Source of the DNA: Entoloma clypeatum
Lineage: Eukaryota; Basidiomycota; Agaricomycetes; Agaricales; Entolomataceae
Reading direction: 5' to 3'
Assembly (NCBI GenBank): GCA_963565915.1
Contig: OY751489.1
Span: 1,116,001-1,180,000 of the forward strand
Length of the DNA stretch: 64,000 nt
Below, one piece after another: positions 29,939-43,238 of the stretch. The notes under the pieces are model-generated. The model was not told where the DNA came from and searched no databases. It saw only the letters and a list, made by a program, of their open reading frames with translations. The translations under genes were made by a program, and so were the position numbers. Every line of letters begins with the position of its first letter. Position 1 is the first letter of the stretch.

Positions 29939-30130
29939 GGCCTCCATAGCATCCGACGGCCGTCTCTTGTGCCCAACACCCCCCAGTAGCACCAAATGGC
30001 CCCTGGTAGCGCCCAACGACCCCCACTTGCGCCCAACGACGCTGTTCCTCACTCCCAACAGCCCTCACCCACGTCCAGTGCTCTGACTGCACCCAACGAC
30101 CGTCAACACGCCTCACCACACCCAATGCCC
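29939..30130 (+). repeat. 20-bp minisatellite, block 2b
   Basis: Continuation of block 2a after the inserted element (GGCCCCTGGTAGCGCCCAA type units), becoming degenerate after about 30090. Confidence 0.75.
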
Positions 30131-30600
30131 ATGCTGACTCACCGCGAATCCCCATCAACACCAAACATGATGTACCACACCACAGGACACAAGGCATAAT
30201 TAAACGACGCACACCGACCATGAGGCCGACTCACCACGCCAAATGACACATGGGGAACATGAAGTCTACGATGGCCATGGGGAATGACGTGCGCGGGCAG
30301 GACAGACAGGTAGGAAATGACCACAGCAACAGCAGGAAGCAAGACGATACCCATAGGCAACAACAGCAGGCAGGAAATGGGACGCATGAGCCGGAGAGCA
30401 GATCGGGCAGACAGGAAGGCAGGGGTGGGTCCTGTTGTATGCGAAAGCGTGGGGGGAGTTCCACTGCGACATTATAATAGACTTCTTTCTTTATGTTGAA
30501 TCATCATAATTCATTCAGTTTTCATTCCTCCTTCCCATTGAGACCATAATGTGCATCATAATTCTCATGCATGAAGACAAGTAAATTATAATATGGCTAC
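30131..30600. other. No recognised gene
   Basis: Contains a CAGCAGGAA-rich stretch (30318-30400). Short open frames exist on both strands but none resembles a known protein. Confidence 0.4.
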
Positions 30601-30770
30601 TTGGGAATGTTATACAAGGCTATGACATGCTATGATGGTATTGTATACTACACAATGCTATATGACTATGGATTGCTATGGGGCTACAGCAGTACCACAC
30701 TATGGAATGCTATGGAATGCTATGGGATGGTATGGTGCTCCATGATGCTTGTGATGCTATGACTTTGACA
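30601..30770 (+). repeat. Degenerate TGCTATGG repeat tract, second copy
   Basis: Repeats of CTATGGAATGCTATGG and variants, matching the tract at 6751-6912. Confidence 0.55.
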
Positions 30771-31652
30771 GTGTTTGCTATAGTTTGGTTTGATCAAAAT
30801 CAGAGTTTGCTGATGTCTGAGCCACTCCTCAGGCTCTTTAACCTTCAATTATGGTGGGGGCATCGAGCTTTGAGGCCAGGATGGCCGTGGGAGGCGAGGC
30901 GAACCTGGTGAGGTGCCAGTGGGCTGGTGGGCGCGATTTGATGACATGGGAGGGGCATGGGAACGTGTCGGGGCCCATCGGTGTTGATCAAAATTTGATG
31001 GCTGAAGAGGGAAGAGGAGAAGAGGCGGTACCAGCCCAAAGTGGGATACTACAGCCATGGGAAGCACAGGGGGATTGATCGCTGATCCAAGACAATAAGC
31101 TTTGCACTACCATGGACATGGTAACTGCAATAATTCATGCAACATTAAAAACAGGTAATTACCATCTGTTTTTGCACAGATCTAGCCATATCGCCTGCCT
31201 CACCAAGTCCCTCACATCACCCGATGTTTGTTTGGCATCAGCTTCCACTGTGAGTGACTTGTCAACACATCACCTCAGAGAAACCCCGCCCATCAATCAA
31301 TCCCCATCAACGATGCCTAGGACCCGTTTCCACCGTCTCTCACGGCCTCCGCAACACACCAAACGATGTCTCGGCGGACTCTCACGCCCCTCCCCGCCAC
31401 CTCCCCTCATCCTCACACCTTCCCTCCACCTCCCCCTGCCCTCCTATGCCTGCCCCCACCATTGTATGAGTATATACACACTAGGTAATGGCATAGGTAG
31501 TCTATAATACATCTCTACATACATGTAACATCAACACCACCCCACTCCCCTCACCTACATATCTATACTATCATCTATATACATGTATACCTACTCTAAT
31601 ACATAGTATAATATACTATGACTAATTTCCAACCAACCCCCTTGGGCAGAGA
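30771..31652. other. No recognised gene
   Basis: A Pro/Ser-rich frame at 31112-31507 has no recognisable domain. TAGGTAATGGCATAGGTA at about 31484 resembles the end of the element at 28956. The last 150 bp are AT-rich with runs of TATATACATG. Confidence 0.4.
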
Positions 31653-31944
31653 TGTTGGAACAGCATATGAACACATCAACACTGGAGGTGATCACAGTGG
31701 ATGGGTCGACATGCAGTTCTAGTGTACTCTATGCTACGTGCTACAGATCGTGTATTCTACGATAGAAGGGGAACCTTACTACTAACCTTGAGAGGTGTTT
31801 GCAGGTGGGGGTTACTCGTTAAGAGTGTTATATTGCACAGAGAATAAGAACAGTCTTATATACTAGTCTACTTATTTGTACACTATTTGTACATCATGGG
31901 GTTGAGCACATGGTGCGTCTAATGGAAGCGGAACTCGTTCAACA
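31653..31944 (-). repeat. Copia-D 3' LTR (292 bp)
   Basis: TGTTGGAACAGC...CTCGTTCAACA on the plus strand, followed by the complement of a polypurine tract (CTCCCCCTCAA). It retains ATGGAAGC once at 31922-31929, the pre-insertion form of the hAT target. Confidence 0.9.
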
Positions 31945-32105
31945 CTCCCCCTCAATGTGTATACATCGGATTATGAAAATGTCAAGCCTAGATGTTGGCG
32001 ACATCTTTCAAAGAGTTCCCAACTAAGATTTTTAGTTAGCATATCCGCAGGATTGGATGTGCCTTCAATGTACTCTACAGTGATCAATCCACGAGAGATG
32101 TACTC

Positions 32106-35100
32106 TCAGATGATGTGATATCTAAGATCAATATGCTTAGTACAGCATTCCTGTACAGGGTTGTTCCCAATAAAGATCGAGCCATGATTGTCGGCATAGA
32201 TCGGGACATTCCGAATTAGGAAGCCAATCTCCTGGAAGAGTTGGATTACCCATTTTACTTGGCAGCCGCAATCGGACATTGCCATGTACTCTGCTTCTGT
32301 AGATGAGTGAGCAATGGTTTTTTGTACACGACAAGTCCAGCCTACAGAAGCACCTGCAAGCTTCAGGAAAAAGCCGGTGCAGCTTCGACGCTTAATTTCG
32401 TCGGATGCCCAGTCAGAATCCGTGTAGGCATGTAAGCCCACATTTTGATCACCGGAATATATCAGTCGGTAATCAGAAGTGCCCACGAGATAGCACATTA
32501 TATACTTCGCTTTATCAATGTGTTCCTGGGTAGGATTTGCTGAGAACTGTGATAATGTAATCACGGCAAAGGCAATGTCAGGTCATGTACCGATCATTAA
32601 ATATAGCAGAGACCCTATGATCTGCTGAAATTGTGATCGAAGCGCAGCAGTGGCAGTGGCAGCATTTGCTGTCGGCTTGTATCCAGTAGGTAGAGGAGTC
32701 TTGGCAATCGTTGCATTTGTCATGCCAAATCTCTCTACTACTTTTTGTAAATAGGCACATTGATCAATCATGATCGTATTCTTGGTACGCGTGATGCACA
32801 TTCTCAAGAATTCAGTAGGTTCACCTAGATCACGAGATTCCCAAATAGCCATGAATTCGGCTCTTTTAACAGTTGTAAGCTTAGCGTCTAGTCCCATGAA
32901 CATTGCATCATCGACATAGATTATTGCTAGTATGATGGTTCCGTTTGGGGAATAGAAAACAAAGATTCCGGCATCAGATATGACCCTTCGGAAACCTAGT
33001 TTCTTCATGGATTTCTCCATGGCATGCCACCATGCAAGTCCAGCCTGCTTCAAACCATAAATAGCCTTATGCAGGCGCCAAACAAGAAGTTCTTTGCCTT
33101 TTATTTTGCAGCCTTCAGGTTGCATCATGTATAACTCTTCCTGGAGTTTCCCATAAAGGAAAGCAGCAGTTATGTCAAGCGCGAGAATTACCCAACTCTC
33201 AAGCGCGGCAGTAGCGAGCATGAGACGTACTGTCTCGAATCGAACTACGGAAGAGAATACCTTGTCGAAATCGATTCCCTTGATTTTACAGCTGTCGGTC
33301 TTTATGTCGAAGACCCATCGTGATCCGATGGCCTTCCGTCCAGTCGGTAAAGGTGTTAGATCATAGACATCACGCCACTTGATGCTATCAAGTTCCTTAC
33401 GGCATGCGTCCAACCACTCATCCTGGAGGTTTTTTGGCATTCTGGCAATGTCGCAAAACTTCATCTCCCGGATATCACGGAACTGTGAGAGATTAGATTC
33501 AGAGTGAGGAATGGCTGATGCAAGTAGCACGTTCAACTCAGCAATCTGTTTCGTGTCTCCCCCTCGTTTCCGAACTAATTGTTCTAGGTACAAGTTAAAT
33601 GCTTTTGGACCTAGCTCCACATCATTCATCATTTTGCGCAGTAAGCTCTACACATTTGTATCTTCCAAAGGTTCATCATCAGGAACTTTGGGGTTATCGG
33701 GAGGAGTACTGGAAGATCCACTAGGCCCTGCGTCAGGCGGGACTAAGGGGGAACTAGGTTCCACTTCTTCCTGTCGTGATCGGGGAACATTGCAGAGCCG
33801 GGAAGGCTCACACTGCTGTTTCTCTCAATTCATGGCTTCACGCCAAGAGCATGTGCGATTGATGTCGCGTTGTTGTTGCGCGGGGTGCCGTTGCTCCCCA
33901 TGGATGTTGCCTTCCCGTCGAGGTGGGTTAGCATTCCTTCGTGGTTGAGGGACATCAGCAGGCGGAGGATTCGCCAGCTGGTTCTGGACCTCAGGATCAT
34001 CCTGATTTGAAGGTGGTACATCAGCGCCGTCACGCTGGTTTCCATTTGGAGCAGAAGGGGGATTGGAGGATTCATCTCCGCTCGGCTGATTACGCCGGTG
34101 GGAATGATAATGAACATCTCCGTCTCCGAAGTGGTGATCAACATTGTCATCAGGGTTTCCGCCAGCCTGAGACTCATCATGGGAAGGCTCATTTCCCATG
34201 GGTGTGTGTTGTGGCACTTTGGTATCCGGACACCTTGGAAAGAGTGTTTCATCGAATACCGCAGTAGTACCAATAAAGATACTGTTTTTATCAGTCATAA
34301 ACTGATATGCTTTCATTCCTGGTTTAAACCCCATAAAGGTCATAAGCTCCGCACGTGGATTTAATTTATTCACACAGTGTTCTTCAGGAATATAAACATA
34401 GGCAGCCCAGCCTAAAACACAGAGATTTGATACATCTGGTTTTTCCCCTTTTAGAGATTCAAAAGGTGTTTTCCAATAAAGTCATTTAATTGGTGTGCAA
34501 TTATAGACATGCACGGCGTGTAAAACGCAAAACTCCCACCATGATTGTGGTAAGCAGGCGGCAAATCGCATTGCCTGTGCTTTCTCTACAATGGTGTGGT
34601 TAATCCTTTCAGCTCGACCGTTTTGTTGGGGTGTATTGGGAGCTGAAATTTCCACGGCAATTCCAAGATCCTCGAGGTATTTTACTACCCCAGTTTCCTT
34701 TGTAAACTCTCCCCCTCCATCAAAACGCCATCGGCGAAATTGGGCATTAAACTGGGTTTTCATAAGTGTTGTCCACTTTTTGAATGCATCAGAGGTATTG
34801 GATTTGAGTTTCAACAATACCATCCAAGCATGCCCAGAATAATCATCCAAGAAGCTGACGTAGTATTTAAATTTGTGATAGGAGGCGACAGGAAACTCTT
34901 TGAGGTCCGAATGGAGCAACTCAAAGGGTCTGGAAGCACGTGAAGATGAAGGAGGGAAGCTTTTCAACCTCAACTTCGCTTCTGCGCAGGGATGGCATGG
35001 CTTATCCTTAAGGTGAAATTGGACGTCCCTTGGGAATCCATCACATGCATTGGGTGCCTTTTTCAGGACATCTTTACCAGGGTGTGCAAACCGCTGATGC

Positions 35101-36239
35101 CAAATGCTGTAATCGGCTTTATAGACATCGATATTTCTAGCATTTAGCTGCGTGATTTGTTCAACGCGTGTATTTACCCAGTATATTGTCGAACCGGGAA
35201 AATGAGGTTCACATCTTAGTACACACTTTCCATCTTTGAAGAAACTAAGATTGCCAGCTGAGCCAGTGACATTTAATCCAGATTCTTGAAGAATTTTGCC
35301 CATCGACATGAGGCGAGTGGAAAGCTCTGGGATGTGTAGAACCGGATGAAGCCGAGTCGTTAGACTTCTTGGCTTTCCTTGACGCGATGGTATCATGTGA
35401 GTGATAAACACGGTCCCTCTTCCTTTTATATAGAGATCTTTGCTTTGCCCGCAGTTTGGGCAGTACGGACAGATTTCTCTTCTTCGTATGTTGCAAAGTC
35501 ACTCATCTCTGCGGTAAAGTGCATACTAGCGCCGGAATCCATGATCCACTCGGCGTCATTAGTATCTTTGGATTTGTTCTTACATTTCAAACATGAGGCA
35601 AAATGATCATCAATTTCCTCCATGAAGGAGGCAGCAACAACAGGCGATTTTAAAAAACTACGACCCGGTTCTAGTGACTCATCACGAATCTGGGTGTGTT
35701 CTTCTGTCATTGTGTGCTCATGTGAAACTTGTGAAAGAACGTACCTCGGGTCGTCGCATGACGATCCTCCGAAAAGCTCATCGTTGACTTCATCCGCCCA
35801 ACTGAAACGTGTCCGCTTGGACGGTCCAGGTTCATCATCGTCATACTCGTATTCATCATCAAAGTCCATCACGGTATCGGCATCATAATCTTGGCATTCC
35901 ATCAGGAACAGGGAAGCCTCGTCCATTACATCATTGTCAGGGGTCGAATATATCCCCAGAATGTCTTCGGGGTATATGACATTATTGATATTCTGGAGGG
36001 TCTGGGACGTTCCCACAATGCCAAGAGATGTGACAATGTCGCGTGCTGCCTGCATCTCAGGGTACATCGACGGTTGATTAACCGGAGCACCTGTGAAGTG
36101 TTGCGCAGACGTGTTTGTCATGCGATCGAGAAGTTCTCTCGCACCAGCAGTCATGATATGTTCAGCGGGACTAGATGTCAACTGCGATTGAAGAGGAGGA
36201 CGACGACAGGGGTCAGTTGTCAGAGTAGAAGATTGTTGG
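32106..36239 (-). pseudogene. Copia-D pol (protease-integrase-RT-RNase H), decayed
   Basis: In minus-strand order: acidic gag-pol linker and protease (WIMDSGASMHFTAEMSDF, about 35540); GAG-pre-integrase (YSIWHQRFAHPGKDVL); integrase (LLHSDLKEF, FLDDYSGHAWMV, DGGGEF, TPQQNGRAERIN); RT (GSRWVFDIKTDS, FLYGKLQEELYMMQPEG, IYVDDAMFMG with both Asp retained); RNase H (YTDSDWASDE, SSTEAEYMAMSDC, CTKHIDLRYH). It is broken by frameshifts and stops near 35420, 34480, 33640 and 32575. The 5' end joins Copia-C at 36240. Confidence 0.88.
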
Positions 36240-36548
36240 GGTTGAAGTTCCACCTGGGCGCTAGCCACAGGTGTACTGAGCAACATAGCTACAGTGGAAG
36301 TACTCTACAATACCGCTATGGTCACTTACATGGTTTGGAGGGGTAAGGCTGGTGAGAGCGGTTGAGGCTGGTAAGAGCGATGGAGCTGGTTAAGAGTCAA
36401 GAGACAACTTTTTGATATTGACAGTTTCCTGGTCTTATATACCGTACTACTGTTTGTACCAACCAAACAAGTATGTAACGAAGATATGTAAAGGTCACAT
36501 GATGTAATCTAATCTAATCTAATCTACGTGATGGGAAAAGTTTCAACA
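36240..36548 (-). repeat. Copia-C copy 2, 3' LTR
   Basis: Plus strand runs GGTTGAAGTTCC...AAAGTTTCAACA. The fourfold GATTA block is present as TAATC repeats. Confidence 0.93.
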
Positions 36549-36622
36549 CCCCCCCATATTTAGTACATACTTCTAAATACATCTTACTTTTTCCCACATA
36601 TATATAGGTACTTTTGTTTCGC

Positions 36623-39600
36623 CTAGTTCTTTATTAGTCCGAAGTACGGGATAAACTTGGAAAAGAGGATTTTCCCCAGATTCTTAGTCAAAAGGTCTGC
36701 AGGGTTATTCACTCCTTCGATGAATTCGACCGTAATAATTCCTTCAGAGACTTTTTCTCTGACGAAGTGGAATCGCACGTCAATGTGCTTGGATCGCTTC
36801 TCAGTCACAGGGTTGGATGCGATAAAGACGGAGCCGTTGTTATCTCCGTAGATCGGTACTGATCCGATCTGCATTCCAAGTTCGGCAAGCATGCTTCTCA
36901 GCCATGTTGCTGCGCGACTGCAATCTGATAGCGCCATATACTCTGCTTCTGTAGAAGAGAGGGCGATGGTCTTTTGCGCCGATGATACCCATGTTATCGC
37001 TCCAGACGCCAGTGGTAGACCTCCTCGTGTTTTCATCTGACGCCCAGTCGGAGTCTGTGAATGCATAGATCCCTTTCCCTGAGTCCCCATCGTACATGAT
37101 TGCGTAATTTTTCGTTGCCTTCAAATATCTGCAAATATCCCTGGCCACCTCTAAATGGCGTTTGGTGGGATTTGCGGAAAATTGGGACATTTTGATTACA
37201 GCAAAGCAGATGTCAGGCCTCGTTCCAATCATCAGATATAGGAGTGATCCGATGACGGATTGGTACTTAGATCGGAGTTCCGCATTGGGTTCATCTTCGG
37301 ACGCCATGGGTTTGTAGCCCGTAGGGAGTGGGGTATGGGTGGCATTAGATTCGCTCATCCCCATGCGTGCCAGAATTTTCTCAAGGTAAGGTACTTGATC
37401 AATGAAGATCCTCTTCCCACGTTGCCTTATTTGGATTGAGAGAAATTCCTTTGGTTCCCCATCGGGCACTAGGTGACCTAGGTCCCTACATTCCCATGTT
37501 GTCATGAAAGCCTTCTTCTTTTCTAGCGTATATTCCCGGTTTGTGCCGAGAAAAGCAGAGTCGTCGACATAGATGACGGCAATTACAATTTCCCCATTGG
37601 TACTTTTGTGAATGAATACTCCCGCATCGGAGTGAAGCCGGACAAAGCCGAGCTTTTTCATGGAGGAATCAAGTTCCCTCCACCAGGCTAATGCGGCCTG
37701 CTTAAGTCCATATAGAGCTTTGAATAGTTGGTACACGAGGTGTTCTTTCCCTTTTACTATGTAGCCCTCAGGCTGTCGCATATAGATAACTTCACGGAGC
37801 GTTCCATAGAGGAAGGCTGATGAGACGTCCAATAGAGTCATGAACCACCCTTCAAGGGCTGTCAATGCCAGTATTAGCCGGACGGTTTCATATCTTACGA
37901 CTGGTGAGAAGATCTGATCAAAGTCGATCCCTTCTACCTGTGAGAAGCCTTTTGCGACGAGGCGCGCTTTCAGACGCCCGTCGGACTTTTCGTTGTAAAC
38001 CCATTTGTTCCTTAGAGCTTTCCTCCCTGCAGGCAGGGGTACTAGCTCCGTGATCACCCCGCGGCGTTTGAGCATGTCTAGCTCTTTACGTTCAGCCGCA
38101 TACCAGTCTTCTCTATTTGGAAGAGGGTATATGTCTTTATGGGACATTTCAACGATGCCAACTTGGACTGATATTGCCTCCATCAGGAGGTCATTCATCC
38201 ATGCCGTTTGACCGCCCAATCTCCGTCTTCGATCTAATTTTTCAAGATCAGACGCTGGAGTGTCTTCCCCATAGATGCTTCCTGGCATCTTCCAAACTCG
38301 TCGTTCCCTGATCGGTCGATCTGGTACTTGCTCGGGTTCCGGGGTGGGTACTCGCGGTTGGTCATCAGGCTCACTGGCAGGCAGTTCGTTGTCTGATTCA
38401 GGTTGATCCTGTTCAATGGGAACTGGGATATGAGGTGTTTCGTTGTGACTATCGTCATCATTGCTGCCGGGAATGAGATCCTCAAACTCATCAGCCGGCT
38501 CTGGGTTTTCCATTTCTGGGTGGTTTTCTGGCAATGGGTCAATGTGGCATCTAGGGTACTTGCTTTCATCAAAGATAGCTTTCCCGCCCATGAAAATCGT
38601 GTTGGTCTCAGGATCCATGAAGCGGTATCCTTTGACCCCTGGTTTCGATCCGAGATAAATCATCAATCGGGATCTTGATTCCAGGGAGTTCCTACGTTTC
38701 TCTTTTGGGATATATACATATGCCTGACATCCAAATACTCTGACACTAGACATGTCGGGGATCTCATTGGTCACCCTGAAGTAAGGGGTTTTCCATTCAA
38801 GACGCTGCATGGGGGTTCTGTTGTAGAGAAATGCTGCGTGTTCCAAACAGAATTCCCACCACATGGGCGGTAAGCATGCATCGAAGCGCAATGCCTGAGA
38901 TTTTTCCCATAGTGTTCGATTGATCCTTTCTGCTCTACCATTCTGCTGGTGCTGATATGGGAGCGTGACATCGATCAGAATTCCATGATCGGCAAGTACA
39001 TCCTTGTATTCGTCAAATTCTCCACCTCCATCAACCCGCCACTTTTTAGGGGTAGCGGCAAATTGATTCTGGATCATCGCAAGGAATTGTTTCAGCGCCG
39101 TGATGGCGCCTGACTTCTTCCTAAGCAAGACGACCCAGACATGGGATGAAAAATCGTCCAAAAAGGTAAGGAAATATTTGTACTTGTGGTACGATGCCGT
39201 GGATATCTGCTTTAAATCCGAATGGATCAAATCAAAGGGTTTGACAGCCCTTGTCATCGAGTTAGGATAAGATTGATTTGGCATTTTCCCTTTTAGACAC
39301 CCCGTGCAGCTTTCCTGTGATTTCTCACGTACTAACGTTTTGGGTACTCCTTTGGTACTAGTGGGAATCTTATTGAGCGCCTGGTCATTTGGGTGGCCAA
39401 GGCGTTTATGCCAGGTTTCAACAGTGATTTCGCTAGAGATCGCGTGGATTTGGTCATAGCGTATTTCAGTGTCTAACCAATAAATGGTTTGTCCGATAAA
39501 ATGGGGCGAAAACTGTATTTTGTTCAGCCCTTTAGAGATATTAATTTCTCCACGCATTCCATCAACTTTGTAACCATGGTTAAGGAAGACGCCTAGGGAC

Positions 39601-41333
39601 AGTAGACGTGTGTCCATATCCGGAATATAAAATACCGGTCGTAGGAGATGGGTTTTAGTTTCCCCATTTAGGGTATGTCGTACTGGAACGGCCCCAACTC
39701 CGAGAATTTCCAGTTTCTTTCCCTTTGCAGCTGTTTGGACAAATCGCTTAGCCTTGAGAGGCCTGTAATACGCGAAGTCTTTGAACTCATGGGTAAAGTG
39801 TAATGATGCGCTGGAATCTAAGATCCACTGAGCGCGTTCTCTCTCTTTGCAGTGTGTGCAGGACGCGGAATGTTTGATATATTTTTTGTACAGATCATCA
39901 CTAAAGAGATCTATACTATCTGCATCGGTACTAGCTAATGTGTATTCAAACGTCTGTGCGTGATTATTAGCGTTTCCCATTTGGTCAAGTTTGAGAGAAG
40001 GATGTGACGAACCGTCAAGTTCGATCAGCCCATCCTCGAATTGTTCCGGCCCCATTCGCTCGTTTTGATGGTCTATGTCCATCATCTCCAGCGATTCTTC
40101 TATCGACGGGGCTACGCGACGCTGTTTAGCCGGCCTTTTGTCGATGTCAGGAATGATGGTGTCTAGGATACGAAGATTCGATCCTGAGGGGCGAGCACCA
40201 ATGCCGCGCGCGAGTTTGCGGACATGGTCGTTCTTTTTCCACACGGATGGTTTTCCAGAAGGAAGCCCGGTGTACTGTGACGGAGGGGGGTTCATTCGTT
40301 GCAGGAGCGACTGCATCTTTGCGGAATCGGGCTGCGCGGTACTTATCATTTTCCCGCGACCAGTGACGGTTGTGAAGGATGGTGCCGGAAGAGGGGGGAA
40401 GTGAATAGCAGGAGCAACGAACTCAACTGTTTCTTCCACATGATCGGACGTGTTGTCCGCATTGTTAGCACTTTTCTTCTGATTGCGCCAACGTCCCTTT
40501 CCCTTCTTCTTCTCAGAAGCGGTACTTGGGTCGGCCGAGTTGGGCTGCTCGTCAGCATCGTTCTGCGAGGTACTCGGCTTTTGCTGCCTTTCCCATTTGG
40601 GGTCCTGCCCCTTACGCTTTGTCCCGGAGATTTTCCGGGCCTGCTCGTTGGACGCCCGAGTAGACCCAATTGCATATTTGCGCCGATATTCAGAGATGAT
40701 GCTCTCGGCGATGGCTTTGTAGGTGAAATCGTCGGCGTCATAGACCTGGAAGAGGGCGGTGGACAGTGACGACCAGGCGTCGGGAATTGCATTTGCCAGG
40801 ATCATTGCCTGCATCAGATCGGGGACGTCAAAGTTCGAATCGGCGAGCCGAGCGAAAAGAGACCCCAGGCGTTCGATTTCGGGGACGGGGTCGCGTCCAG
40901 AGAGCTTGTAGGTGGCGGCGGCCTTGAAGTTGCCGAAGATGACAGCCGGGGATACCTTGGAGTAGGCATCCTTTAATGACTTCCAGGCGTCTTTCGAGGA
41001 AGTGGCGTCCTTGATGTGGCGTCTGATCGCCTCGGAGACCTTCAGGCGTATCGCCCCAAGAGCTACGTCATCGTCCCTGATCCAGGCTTTTTCTTCCTTG
41101 CGGAAGCCGGGCTGATCGATCGTGGTAGCCAGCACAGGGGGAGCAGCAGCAGTGGCCCCAGGGGTGGAGACTGTGGTGGTGAAGTCGGCGATGACAGGGC
41201 GGGGGATGTCGCCAGAAACAAGGCGCCAGACTCCTTGATGGAGGAGGTAAGACTTCATTTTTTCGGCCCAGCTCCTGTAGTCGATGCCGTCAAAGGGGGC
41301 GATCGTGTCAAGAGCAGAGCGAGAGGTAGACAT
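36623..41333 (-). pseudogene. Copia-C copy 2 gag-pol, nearly intact
   Basis: A 1497-codon frame runs from ATG 41333 through gag (DUF4219/UBN2-type), protease (WILDSSASLHFT, with Ser for the Gly of DSGA), GAG-pre-integrase, integrase (DGGGEFDEY, QQNGRAERINRTLWEK), RT (IYVDDSAFLG, catalytic pair intact) and most of RNase H (FTDSDWASDE). Near 37020 a 17-bp deletion between two CTGG repeats shifts the frame after STTG. The correct frame then resumes (SGAITWVSSAQKTIALSSTE) to the normal stop at 36623. Only this deletion and the protease substitution separate it from an apparently complete polyprotein. Confidence 0.93.
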
Positions 41334-41696
41334 TGTAGATGGATCTAAAAAGGGTTCCCAATCAGTGATGTGTTTATGAATATGATTTAAGAAAACAATT
41401 AAATGATTCCTTATGACATATTCCCTTTAGGAATAGCGGTCACGGGAAAACCCTTTATATGTCAGAAACGTATAAGGTGCGATCAACGTTTTCCACATGA
41501 AGTGTACTAGGTCAATCCCCTTAGGGACGTTTCATGACAGGTACTTGTCGTAATGACGTTCCCAGGTTCATATGTGAAGAAGTATGACTCAGAACCTAGA
41601 TCTTTCGATCGGTTCTTTGCCAACCAGGGTAGAGTGGGCAGGTACTCGCTGTTGCCAGCGTTTCCCAAATCCCTCTGCTATCCGGGGCCCATAACC

Positions 41697-42005
41697 TGTT
41701 GAAGTTCCACCTGGGCGCTAGCCACAGGTGTACTGAGCAACATAGCTACAGTGGAAGTACTCTACAATACCGCTATGGTCACTTACATGGTTTGGAGGGG
41801 TAAGGCTGGTGAGAGCGGTTGAGGCTGGTAAGAGCGATGGAGCTGGTTAAGAGTCAAGAGACAACTTTTTGATATTGACAGTTTCCTGGTCTTATATACC
41901 GTACTACTGTTTGTACCAACCAAACAAGTATGTAACAAAGATATGTAAAGGTCACGTGATGTAATCTAATCTAATCTAATCTACGTGATGGGAAAAGTTT
42001 CAACA
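41697..42005 (-). repeat. Copia-C copy 2, 5' LTR
   Basis: Plus strand TGTTGAAGTTCC...AAGTTTCAACA with canonical TG/CA ends. Confidence 0.93.
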
Positions 42006-42822
42006 CCTTTTTGGGTACAAACAGCTGCTTCTTGTTTTGATCACTGGAGTTGTTCGACGGTGTCTCCTTTGCCTTTCCTTTTCCTTTGTTCTGTTGATGA
42101 GGTTTGCCGGAATTCTGGTTTGACCCAGAAGCATCAGCAGGTCCCGGACCATTGCGCCAGCAGGGTTCCTGTCCTTTCCGCTTGACAGCAGAGATCTTGT
42201 TGGCAGCTGGAAGTTGTGCTTCGGCTTGTACGCGCATATGCTCTGCGGTTACAATCTCTTCAACATCTGTAAGTTTGAAAGTGTCTAACTTCCATTCTTT
42301 GGCCAGATGCGAACCAAGATGCTTCCACTTTGGAGGTAGACGGTGCACAGCAAGCATCCCTTGCAATTTAGGAGCGAAGGGGATCTTGTGCCTGTGAAGG
42401 CGTGCCAAGAGATCACAGAATTTAGAGAATTCCGGACAGGGGTCACCACCAGTCAGGTGCCAATCGAGAGTCAAGGCAAAGTCCTTGAACATCTCGTCGG
42501 GACCTTTGTTCTCAAAGGGAGTTTTCAGCTGATCCCAAACTTCTTTCGAAGTCTGGAATGCTGTAATATCATGTTTTACAGATTCCACCAGAGATAAGAT
42601 GATCGCACCACATGCTTTCAAGTCTTTCTCCTTCCACTCGCGGAACTCCTTTCATTGTTCAGATGTCGAAGCGGCTGTCAGGGAGGTTGGCTGTAACCAG
42701 TCCCCAGATATGAGCATCCAGGTCCCTTCAAACTGTAAAAACCCTGTCATCTTATCGCTCCACTCCTTCCAGTTAGAGCCGGTCATCTTGACGACAGCGG
42801 ATTTGTAATCAAAAGAAGACAT
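42006..42822 (-). pseudogene. Copia-D gag
   Basis: ATG at 42820-42822 opens MSSFDYKSAVVKMTGSNWKE, typical of copia gag starts. TGA at 42652-42654 interrupts it, then the frame continues with LKACGAIILSLVESVKHDI, TSKEVWDQLKTPFENKGPDE and a Lys/Gln/Ser-rich end. It is cut by Copia-C at 42006. No zinc knuckle is visible in the remaining part. Confidence 0.85.
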
Positions 42823-42836
42823 GATTTGATGTGAAG

Positions 42837-43238
42837 TGTTATGCTTAACAAACCATTCCAAGGTTCGGGCAGAGTATGCAGGAAAGTGGAAAGGCGAAGA
42901 GCAAAGTGATTGCTAAATCTAAGGAATCTACTATAGTACAAGAGGTTTATATAGGTACTGACTATAGGCGGTAGCGGATGAGTCAGTACTGCGGAAGGCA
43001 GTGCGCATGAGTAAGGCGATTGCGGAAGGCTATGTACAGTGAGTAAGCTGACTGCGGAAAGTGAGTCAGCGTGGGAGCGAAGTATACTAAAGGGGATGAC
43101 GAAGTAATGTAATGAGTCAGACTGGAAATCGAAGGTTGCGAAAGTAGACATTAGACATAGTAAGCTCATAAGAGGGCGCCGAGTCGGGCCGATAAGTAAA
43201 AGATATGACGTGGTCCTCATACTGTAGAGTCTGTAACA
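42837..43238 (-). repeat. Solo Gypsy-A LTR (402 bp)
   Basis: TGTTATGCTTAAC...TCTGTAACA on the plus strand, flanked by TGAAG (42832-42836) and CGAAG (43239-43243), a 5-bp duplication with one change. No internal Gypsy-A sequence adjoins it, so it arose by LTR-LTR recombination. It sits 14 bp upstream of the Copia-D gag ATG. Confidence 0.88.

Larger units (their letters stand above)
36240..42005 (-). mobile_element. Copia-C copy 2: full-length element
   Basis: LTRs of 309 bp at 36240-36548 and 41697-42005 differ at about three bases, one being the terminal T (now G) at 36240. Primer site (complement of GGTTATGGGCCCCGG, about 41682-41696) and polypurine tract are present. It separates Copia-D gag from pol. 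The flanking pentamers (GTTGG and CCTTT) do not match, so a deletion or recombination may have accompanied or followed insertion. Confidence 0.92.

Noticed and set aside
36840..41333. 1497-codon frame considered as an intact functional gene
   Set aside because: The end of RNase H is out of frame because of a 17-bp deletion, and the protease site lacks its Gly.
42652..42861. Frame starting MEWFVKHN upstream of Copia-D gag
   Set aside because: Its first codons lie in the solo Gypsy-A LTR. The copia gag starts at the Met of MSSFDYKS (42822).
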